Of a stretch of 64,000 bases of DNA, positions 55,751-64,000 are shown in pieces. The notes below the pieces were generated by a model that searched no databases, was not told the origin of the DNA, and saw only the letters and a program-made list of their open reading frames with translations. The stretch is taken from assembly GCA_963930645.1 (NCBI GenBank), contig OZ005662.1, positions 77,271,841-77,335,840 on the forward strand, in the 5' to 3' direction. Origin of the DNA: Salticus scenicus (Eukaryota > Arthropoda > Arachnida > Araneae > Salticidae). Made by a program: the position numbers and the translations under genes. The number at the start of each line of letters is the position of its first letter. Position 1 is the stretch's first letter.

Positions 55751-57198
55751 GTCGACATGTAAAATTTTTCTGTTTAAACATTGTAGTTGTAAAGAAGCCA
55801 AAAATTTTTCCTTTCTGAAAGTTTTCTGAAAATGGGCGGAGATTTCGATCTCTGGGTGTAGGCATCTCCACAAGCCACTCCTCTAGCATGTTACAACTAG
55901 CCCCAAAATTTTGTTTTAACTTGTCCCATCGTATGATTTTATATATTTTGTTTATTTATAAAAATACATAGCGATTTGTACAAAAAATTAAACATGCATT
56001 TTATAACTCAACTCGCAAACTAAATAAATAGCTATAAACATTACATTAAAGTATAAATTAACATACCTTTAATCAAAATTTACGAAATATTTTTTACCCC
56101 ACTAACTAACTAAAATGAAGTACGTGTACAGAATCTCTCATTAACCATTTTTGAGGGTAACCGATTGTGCTTACATTATAAAGCGCGTCATAAGAATTAT
56201 GTTTATAAAAATATTTAATCACAAATGTTACAAACTATTTCGTAAATTGCGTGTTACTTCTTACCCCTGTGACAACTAGCCCCACGCTCCCCTACATAAT
56301 AGTTTTTACCTTGTTTAAAACAGTCATTTGATTTTAATCTCGGAGTTTATAAAATTTCAACACCTAATGTAATTATCTAAGTAATTACTACATTAATTCA
56401 GCTAAATTTAGAAATACATCTTCATCATATTTCACTCAAAAGATTCATTGCAGAAGTTCTTATGTACGAACATTTAAAAATTATTTTTACAGTATCATAG
56501 ATGCCAACTTGTACGGTGTTTTAACACCAATATTTCTTTGTAAAAAAAAAAAATCATGTTTAATCGAAGAAAACTGCAAAAAAAATATGAAAATTTCTTA
56601 TTATTTTTGGTTGAAAAAAAAAAAAAAAAAAAAAAAGGGTGGAAATTGGTTGCTATGCAGTATAAGTATGATGCAACATTAGTTTTAATGAATTTTGATG
56701 ATAAGGTATCTTTTTTCTGTTTTTAACCATCAAATTTAAGCTTTCTAAAAACAATGAAAATTTTAGTCAATATCCATCTACAAAAATGGCTAATACTTTT
56801 CAGGATTTAAAACCTCAAAAAATAACAAAGATAAAATCTACATTCTTTTCCAAATTTTTACTATTTCGAAAGAAATCAGAAAACGCTTAAGTGTTAAAAA
56901 AATGTTTGAAAACTAATGCAGCTTTAAGTACCTAAAGAATTTTGACGATCAAATTTAGTAGAATGTAAGTTCTAATGAGATTTAATGCATTTGTGTTCAA
57001 GAAGAAATTTTATAAAATGCTCCAAATGATACAGGAAGAGAGTAAAATGTTTTGAAATATTTCTTGGACAGAGTTTAAGAACAATGGCTATATAATTTTA
57101 AATGCACGGACAATATTATTTAGAAAGTAATGATTTAGAATCTTGTAGTTCAAAAAGCTTCAGTAAAATTCTACAATGTATATCTAGACAGAACCTGA
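55751..57198. repeat. Spacer with ACAACTAGCCCCA motif pair and dispersed repeat C copy 3
   Basis: GTTACAACTAGCCCCAAAAT at 55890 and GTGACAACTAGCCCCACGCT at 56267 are direct copies. The right one is followed by CCCCTA, which as complement (TAGGGGAGCGTGGGGCTAGT) resembles the end of the 2627-3954 element. 56400-57190 is repeat C. No gene. Confidence 0.45.
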
Positions 57199-57202
57199 TT
57201 AA

Positions 57203-57423
57203 CCCTTTGCGGCGCAAGACAATTCAGATCATTTAAATTATACTGCCACCGGAATTCATGAACTAAGTTAAACTAAAAGAAATTTTAAATTTTAAGGTTA
57301 AAAAACCGACCTTTTCTAATATGTTATAAACGTAAATTTTTGCTAAAAAATTTCCGGGATGAATTTTTGCAGCTGTATCTTAATTTTTGCGTCCTCGCAG
57401 CGAGGACAGCGCGCGTTAAGGGG
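57203..57423. mobile_element. piggyBac-type MITE (TTAA)
   Basis: TTAA at 57199-57202 and 57424-57427, ends CCCTTTGCGGCGCAAG and GCGCGTTAAGGGG. A hairpin GTCCTCG-CAG-CGAGGAC lies near the right end (57391-57407). 221 bp. The overlapping open frames on both strands (57324-57633) extend into the next element and are not genes. Confidence 0.65.
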
Positions 57424-57427
57424 TTAA

Positions 57428-57686
57428 GGGGGAAGCACACATTATTTATACTTACACCGTTATTTTTTAACAAATACTTTCCTCCTATAATAAACAGAAA
57501 ATTCTCATTAAAAATTATTTTAAAAGAATTCTGGTGTCTAATAACGGCGAGTAAATTGGATTGTTTTACACCGTTCATTTTTTATAAAAAATATTTCCTC
57601 GTCAAAGCGTGGAATTTCTATGACATGAAGTAAAAAATAATTGTAAAAATATTCCGGTGAGAGCGGAGATAATGTGTGCTTCCCCC
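57428..57686. mobile_element. MITE with perfect 18 bp ends
   Basis: GGGGGAAGCACACATTAT at 57428-57445 is perfectly inverted at 57669-57686. The left flank is TTAA and the right flank ATAA, so a TTAA duplication with one change is possible. 259 bp, non-coding. Confidence 0.8.
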
Positions 57687-57783
57687 ATAATCAAGCTCTG
57701 TATCTAGAACTAAATTAAAAATGGGTTTTTCTTCCCAAGAAAAATAACACTGTGCTGAAAAAAAAGAAAAAAAAAATATCGAG

Positions 57784-58745
57784 CCTTGATGCCATTTTTG
57801 CTGATTCTTATGTAAAATGACCTCCTGATTCCGAATATAACCCCCATTTTGCACAATCATCCACCGTTTTCTTGGAACAACACCCCTACCCTGATTTTTA
57901 TCACTGTTCGGTAATTTTATGGCCATGAATTTAATTTGAAGAATGGAAGAGAATTATTTTAATACTTAAAAACAAAAATATATAATTTTAAATAAATAAT
58001 AATAATAATTGATTAAAAAAATATAATAAATGTAATATATAATTTCAGTGGCAAATCCCCTTCTAATTTTTCCCCTTGCTGCAAATGTATGAGTTTTAGA
58101 ATTTTCCAAATCTGCATCCCCTCAGAAGATATCTAACAGTTAAAATAATCCTCTTCCCTCCCCCTATAAATCAAATTTATAGCAATAAAATTACCGAAAA
58201 GTGATAAAAATAGGGGGCAGGGCCCGATTAAGCTTTGAAGCTAGGGGAAGCTCAGTATCATTTCGGGGCCCTCTTTCATTTCAGAAAATCTTGTTTTCCT
58301 GTTACATATTGTAATATAAAAATGCTATAGACCAAAAATTAGTGTGTGTTTATAGTTATTATTATTTTTTTTCATTCATATATCTGGGTGGTTTCTACAC
58401 ACAACATTAAAATCGTATAACTTATTAAGAACATTCAGATTTTTGAGGTTAAATAATAAATTTTTCCCGAAATAGTGAGTATTTTATCTTGCTTTAGGCG
58501 AATTTTCTCAAAAAAATTCAGTTTCAGTATGAAAATATAAAACAGAAAATTCAAGACCCAGTTTTTAGTCATTTTGGGAGCCCCTCTTAAATTTTAGAGG
58601 GGAAGCTTGTGCTTCCCGAGCCTTTTGGGTAATCAGGCCCTGATAGGGGGTGCGCCCCTAAACAACGGTGGGGACAGGGCAAAATGGTCATCATATTCGG
58701 ATTCCGGGGGTCATTTTACATAAAAATTTCCAAAAATGATGTTGG
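57784..58745. repeat. Repeat P copies 2 and 3 forming an inverted pair
   Basis: 57784-57975 is direct. 58180-58210 joined to 58651-58745 is the inverted copy (ATAAAATTACCGAAAAGTGA, then GGTCATTTTACATAAAAATT). The hAT element 58218-58642 interrupts the inverted arm. The centre is AT-rich with TCCCC patches. The 102-codon frame on the minus strand at 57618-57926 lies in this repeat. Confidence 0.65.
58218..58642. mobile_element. hAT non-autonomous element
   Basis: Ends CAGGGCCCGATTAAG and GGGTAATCAGGCCCTG are inverted; perfect 8 bp duplication ATAGGGGG at 58210-58217 and 58643-58650. Subterminal GGGGCCCTC and GGGAGCCCCTC are typical of the hAT group seen also at 19758-20272. 425 bp. Confidence 0.92.
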
Positions 58746-59147
58746 GCCGAGTTTCATGCAGAGTAGTATAATTTGAAAAAAAGTCTATCAAAATGTATTT
58801 AACACTTTCGCGACCGAAAACGTGAGTCTACGTCATTTGAAAATCTGTAACTCCGCCAGTGGGCATCTCTTTAGGTTACATAGGTTACATTATTTTTTAA
58901 CATTATACGCAATATTCACATTTGAGCAATCAATGCATTATGGATACAAACACTTTGATTAGAACGAGTATAATCGTAATGTATATTAATTTATATTTAA
59001 AATATGAATACAGAAAACATTGATTTAAAATAATGTAATAAAAAAGAATAACGCCTACAGACCTTACTTTAAAAAAGATAAAAACATGCGCATGTTTTTG
59101 AATGAACCCTAAAGTTTCTGGTAAATCCAGCCCATATATATTTTTAT
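58746..59147. other. Spacer, possible lone TTAA element end
   Basis: TTAACACTTTCGCGACCGAA at 58799 resembles a piggyBac-MITE end, but no partner end was found. Otherwise AT-rich, no gene. Confidence 0.3.
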
Positions 59148-59530
59148 ACTTTACAGGGACACAAAGAAAAATTCTTTATCAATATGCTCTATGGGCTCAA
59201 ATTATTTAAGGTGCGATTGTGTCAAAACTTCTTATTTGAATGAACTGAAAATTCATACACAATCGCACAAACCATATAGATTTTGTAGAATCTCTTACAA
59301 TTTGTTTTACAGGGACACAAGCAAAAATCCTTTATCATTGTGGTTTATAGGCTCAAATTATTTAAAATGCGATAACGTCTAAATATACGCTTGACCTGAA
59401 GATTTATATGCATGTTATAGGTAGCCATCGCAGGAACTTTATAGATTTTAGTGAGTCTTAGCACTCAAAGAATTCTACAGGACATAACGAAAATTTGTCA
59501 TGGTGATCTATGGACTCAAATTATTTGAAG
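59148..59530 (+). pseudogene. Relic of C2H2 zinc-finger-type tandem repeats (tentative)
   Basis: Three diverged direct units begin (T)ACAGGGACACAA, about 59152, 59311 and 59490. The best unit translates as YLRCDCVKTSYLNELKIHTQ then SHKPYRFC: Cys-x-Cys, Leu, His-x3-His, and a linker like the KPY of tandem C2H2 fingers. The second unit repeats LK(I)-M-H with stops. This spacing and the ~160 bp period could come from a decayed zinc-finger array, but one cysteine is missing and the match is weak. A non-coding repeat is the alternative. Confidence 0.35.
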
Positions 59531-59840
59531 GGCAATAGAATTAAATTAAATAACATATGATATGAAGAAAAATACTCATACAACCTATTGTAATTTTCTC
59601 TTTTGCTTATTTAACGATTTCTCTTTAATTTATTTATAAAACCGTTAATTATTTAATAGTCGGAAAGTCGAGTGGAATCACTCCAGATTTTTTTTTTTTT
59701 TTTACTTCAGATGGAGTGATATTATTTCTCATTATGAAGAAAAAAAAAATCTTCACTGGGAGACAAGATCTACAAATGGTTATTCTCCGGCGAGACGTAT
59801 TAATCCTGGACGGTATATATTTAACGCCCAAGCCCGCCCG

Positions 59841-59885
59841 TTGCTGCTACTAGCGTCTCGCCGCAGCGCCGGCTCTCTACGAAAA
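59841..59885. repeat. GC-rich 44 bp inverted repeat, left arm
   Basis: TTGCTGCTACTAGCGTCTCG then CCGCAGCGCCGGCT-CTACGAAAA is inverted at 62780-62822 with two or three differences. Distance about 2.9 kb. GC-rich within AT-rich DNA. Could be the ends of one element or two insertions. Confidence 0.8.
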
Positions 59886-60706
59886 AGTTGAATAAATTGC
59901 CTTGGCAGGTTTGGCATGCTGTAATTTGGTGATGCAATGCTACAATTCTGAAGGATTGTAAGTTGTAAGATTGTTTACTTTTCTTGTGTTAATGCGTGAG
60001 ATGTGTATGGTAGTTCATAATGAATCGAATTATTTTCGGAAGCTGTTTAATAATTATTGATAATGAATAATCTAATTTCTTGTTGTCTTGTGATCAGATT
60101 ACTCATATTTCTTCTCTTAAAGATTTAACCAGAAATGGGCTACGTCACAGGAGCCTAAAACAGTTGCCCCTTACGGCCCTGCCTTACTAAGACCCTTTAT
60201 CAGAATAAGAACATATGATTTAAAATCTTGATTAATGTAATACAACATAAATGTGAAAAAAATTACTTTTTTGTATATTTGTTAGAAACAAAACCAATAT
60301 CAGATTGTAAAAGTCTTGAAATAATTTATTATAATCTTAATACAATGTCTTTTTTCACATTTCTTTTCAGTTTTTTTTTTTTTTTTTTTTTTTTATAATT
60401 ATGTGACATGTTTGATCCATCTTCTTTTTTTATTTGTGAAACTTTTAATACCTCTACCCCATATTTTCCTGCAATAATGTTTATGGGGAAGGGGAGGGAA
60501 TAATAAATAAAATACTACAGTATTTTTTATATCTTTAACTTATCTCAAATAAATTGAAAACTGCTTTTAAATTTAGAATTGACTACATTTATATGTTCTA
60601 AATTATATGTATAATAAAGCTACAAAATAAAATCTGCTATATTAAAGTGCAAGCCAGAAATAGAAATTTTTGTGATCCAATAATATAAAATGGTAGATAA
60701 AGATTA

Positions 60707-60737
<31 letters not shown>

Positions 60738-61529
60738 AGAGAGCACTTTATATACTTATTTTTACTGCATATATCAATTCTCTTAATGAAAAACAGCGTA
60801 AACACTTTGAGTTTACATAAATGCAAACTGCCTAACTATCTATACATTACTTTTTTATTTAATACTAATTCCTGTGAAGATTAATAATAATAATAATAAT
60901 AAAAACATTTTTATGCGAGTCGTTTAAGTTGATTTATTAATATGACATAATAAGAAAACCCCTCAAATTGCAAAAGCATTCAACAATTATTTCAAATTTA
61001 ATGAAACATAACTCACCATCAGACAAAAAAAAAAAAAAAAAAAACAGGCAAATATGCAATATGAATGCATCAGTTCATTGCAGCAACTTTTCTACTGAAT
61101 CTAAAATTTTGTTTCTGAATGTAGGATTATGTCTGAGTGAGATGTTCTCTGAACAATCTTTTTACGGTGTCCTAGCACATTCTAATGCGAGTTTCTGTGA
61201 AGACCATGGAAAAGTCGCACAGCTAGGTTAACAAGTGTGAACCTGATTCAAACCTAGCGCCTACTATCTATCAACTTGGACGACAGAATATCTTTCCCAG
61301 TGCAATAAATTTAGAATAAGAAACTTGTTTGAAATACAGATTTCAAATTCTAAAAGGACTTTTTTTAAATTGATATTTTGGTAGTATTTTTATTTATTTA
61401 TTTATTTCCATATAAATAGAAATTTAAAAAAGGTTTGGGGAACAAATTTTCATCTGTAGTCAAAGTCTGACTATAGCACGGGAACTTGAGGTCCCTGCTC
61501 TGAGCATTTTTTACCCCCCCCCCTTTTTT
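59886..61529. other. AT-rich spacer
   Basis: Poly-T near 60370-60393, (TA)n(CA)n at 60710-60736, (AAT)n near 60886. The 87-codon frame at 60968-61231 has no recognisable domain. No gene is supported. Confidence 0.5.
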
Positions 61530-62650
61530 TTTAATTATCTATTAATTTTCCTAACCAAAAAAATTTCTGTTTTTTAATAAAACTTTTTTACCTGGTCTAT
61601 TTTTTAAACTCTCTATGTAGTGTATTAATTCATAAATTGCAGTTATTTTAATAAAATATGGTAAGAAATATTTAGGGGGGGGGGGGTTCTGTCATTTGGA
61701 ACATCTTTGCATTAAAGGAATTTTAAAAAGAAATATATTTTACAAATTTAAACAAGTTGTAATAATAATTAAAATTTAAATGAAATAATTTTTTGTTTAC
61801 TATTTAAACATAAAAATAAATGTTTTACTGATTTAAAAATTCTATTATAATTTTTTATTGTAGTCGATATTTTTAATTTTAATTTTTTTTTTTTTTTTTT
61901 TTAAGCTAAGTAAAATAAAATAAAGTGCTTAATAGATTTAAAAAAGAAAAAAAGAAAAAAAAGAAAAAAGAAAGAAAGAAAAAGAAAAAAAAAAGAAATG
62001 CAATAGATTTAAATTTCTATTGAAGATATTTTAAGAAAATGGAAGTTTCGTTTTAAAAATTTTTATTTTTTAATTATCTATTAATTTTCCTGAAAAAAAA
62101 AAAAAAAAAAAGTTATTTTTTAATAAAACATTTTACCTGGTCTATTTTTTAAATTCTTTTTGTAGTCTATTAATTCATAAATTGCAGTTATTGCAATAAA
62201 ATATGGAAAGAAATATTTAAAGGGGGGAGGGCATCTTTGCATTAAAGGAATTTTTAAAAAAGAGTAATTTAAATAACATATTTAACAAATTTAAACAAGT
62301 TTAAAAATAATTAAAATTTAAATAATATAATTTTCGTTTACTATTTAAACATAAAAATAAATATTTTACATATTTTAAATTTGTATTGTAAAGCAAGTTT
62401 TTTTTTTTTTTTTTTTTTTTTTTTGTCTAAGGTAATTAAAAAAATAAATAAATAAATAAACTGTATAAGAGATTTAAATCTGTATTAATGTTATTTAAAA
62501 GGAAATGGCATTTTCTTTTTTTTTTTTTTTTTTAATTTTAATTATTTTGTTTTTTTAATTATCTATTAATTTTTCTAAAAATACTGTAAAAGAAAAAAAA
62601 AAAAAAAAAAAAAAAATAGGGTTGGGGATGTTTTTATTATTTGAAACATG
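61530..62650. repeat. ~0.5 kb tandem duplication, about 2.3 copies
   Basis: TTAATTATCTATTAATTTT starts units at 61531, 62070 and 62555. Units one and two agree through TTTACCTGGTCTATTTTTTA, TCTTTGCATTAAAGGAATTT and ACTATTTAAACATAAAAATA. The third is partial. Long T, A and G runs vary in length. Non-coding. Confidence 0.85.
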
Positions 62651-62779
62651 TTTGTATTGAAGGAATATGCAGATATTAGGAAAATGTGCCAAAAGGGTGA
62701 TTCCTCGCCAAACTCTGTTTTACTTGTTCGCATCCAATAACTTGCAAAAATCAAAGTCTGTACGCATGCTCAGTTAACA

Positions 62780-62822
62780 TTTTCGTAGGGAGCCGGCGCT
62801 GCGGCGAGACGCTAGTGTTGCT
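62780..62822. repeat. GC-rich 44 bp inverted repeat, right arm
   Basis: TTTTCGTAGGGAGCCGGCGC then TGCGGCGAGACGCTAGTGTT is the partner of 59841-59885. Confidence 0.8.
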
Positions 62823-62876
62823 GTTCTTTGATGTCTTTTTCTAGTCAATTTTGTCCTTTTGTTACTTCCGGTATGA

Positions 62877-62914
<38 letters not shown>

Positions 62915-64000
62915 GAATTGACATTGTGAGTTTTTTTGGTTTTCGTCCCATGCTATTTCTATGGGGTTTTTAGCCCCCCCCCCCTCTTTTTCTACATTCT
63001 AAAGTGCGGTGGCCGTATCAGATTGGCGAGAAATCAGTATACAATGAATACCGCGAAGTGAAATAAATGCAATACGCAAATCGATGCTATGCCATCACTA
63101 AGGATCAACATTTTTTTTTCTAATATCAAAAAAAAAAAAAAAAAAAAATATGAAACCCATATAGATAATTTGATATACAATAAAAATTTTGCTTTTTTAC
63201 AATAAATATTTCACTTATTATCATCATCATCATTATTATTTTTTAATTAAATTTACCTTTTCTATTGCATTTATACATTTCAATATGCATTGTTTATTTA
63301 TTTATTTATTTAAAGAAAAATCTACCAAAATGAAATTTCGATAATAATAATAAGATATATTGTACACATTACTTGAGAATATTTGATTAAATTTAACTTC
63401 ATCTGGAAAAGAAACAAAATTTTTATGGAGCCTATACTTTTAAAACTACACTAATGATTTATTATATTATTGATAGCAAAATTTATTAAAATTTAAGCGG
63501 GGGCTTAGGTGTTGGATTTCAAAAATCATGAGAGGGGGTTCAAAAAATTTTATATTAAAACTGACATTTCTATTTTCAAGGAAATTACTTAACATTCACT
63601 ATTTATTAATATTAATTAAAAAACTACTAAACCTACTAACAATAAAGTTTATGAAACTTAAATTTTAGTTTTTAAAAGGATTTTTTGTTTTGAATGAAAA
63701 AAAACTTCATGCTATTCATTTTAGGGGGAGGGAGCATGAACTTCCGAAGACCCTCCTCTTCTTACGCATCTTAATTCGAAAATATTTCAATAAACAAAGA
63801 TGAAAAAATAATTATATTAATTGTAAATCTGTTATTATCAAAACATCAATAACTTTAAATAAGAAAGGAAAGTAAATATATATATATATATATATATATA
63901 TTAAATATGTGTGCGTGTGTGTATACTTTCTAGTCATTTAATTTTATTCTTAAAAATTAGTTTAGAATTTTAATCCACATTCTAAATATTTTATCAACTG
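62823..64000. other. AT-rich end of window
   Basis: Long T and A tracts (62880-62910, 63130-63148), (TA)n at 63878-63901 and AAAT-type repeats. No gene or element end recognised. Confidence 0.5.

Noticed and set aside
57324..57633. Overlapping 84- and 97-codon frames
   Set aside because: They span the end of a piggyBac-type MITE and the start of another MITE.
58799..58830. piggyBac-type MITE end (TTAACACTTTCGCG)
   Set aside because: One end only; no inverted partner found.

Overview
The window is about 64 kb of AT-rich metazoan nuclear DNA with no intact host protein-coding gene that I can support. It is full of poly-T/poly-A tracts and (AT)n, (AAT)n and (CT)n microsatellites, and almost all recognisable structure is transposable-element DNA. 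The mix points to an arthropod, and I favour a chelicerate, probably a spider. It includes a Tc3-like element, hAT, piggyBac and foldback MITEs, Helitrons, a GIY-YIG Penelope-like element, tRNA-derived SINEs and a LINE RNase H tail that resembles spider elements from memory. The organism call is inference from element types; no species marker was seen.

Layout. 0-10 kb: the edge of a Tc1-like transposon, a short inverted-repeat element (1761-1910), a 1.3 kb element studded with GGGGTAATAAGAGAC repeats (2627-3954), a decayed Tc1/Tc3 transposase (5060-5690), and four copies of a ~475 bp CACTGAG MITE (6583-9065). 10.4-18.7 kb: a cluster of Helitron-like/Helentron-type non-autonomous elements, one nested in another, with internal ~592 bp and ~145 bp tandem repeats, a GTCT microsatellite and long G/C runs. 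18.7-30.4 kb: foldback elements (one interrupted by a hAT element with a clean 8 bp target duplication), a cluster of palindromic MITEs, piggyBac-type elements (one keeping a 34-codon transposase start), a mariner-type MITE and a 1.5 kb imperfect palindrome. 30.4-35 kb: a LINE RNase H fragment on the minus strand split by a Tc3-like transposon with IR/DR-type ends and by a hAT MITE. 36-39.7 kb: a foldback, a hAT element, a tRNA-SINE and a second element rich in subterminal repeats.

39.8-45.2 kb holds two Penelope-like copies in head-to-head inversion. One carries a canonical Helitron, which itself carries a hAT MITE, so three insertion events can be ordered exactly because the other copy preserves the empty site. 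A hammerhead-ribozyme-like motif lies in the 3' region of both copies. 45.2-64 kb: another tRNA-SINE, Tigger-like and mariner-like MITEs, a third hAT MITE copy, a TTAA foldback, a 148 bp satellite with a conserved hairpin, further piggyBac, hAT and TIR elements, a probable relic of C2H2 zinc-finger repeats, and AT-rich tandem duplications.

Nothing here works as a gene set. The value of the window is as a record of nested transposition, with many insertions datable relative to one another through target-site duplications.
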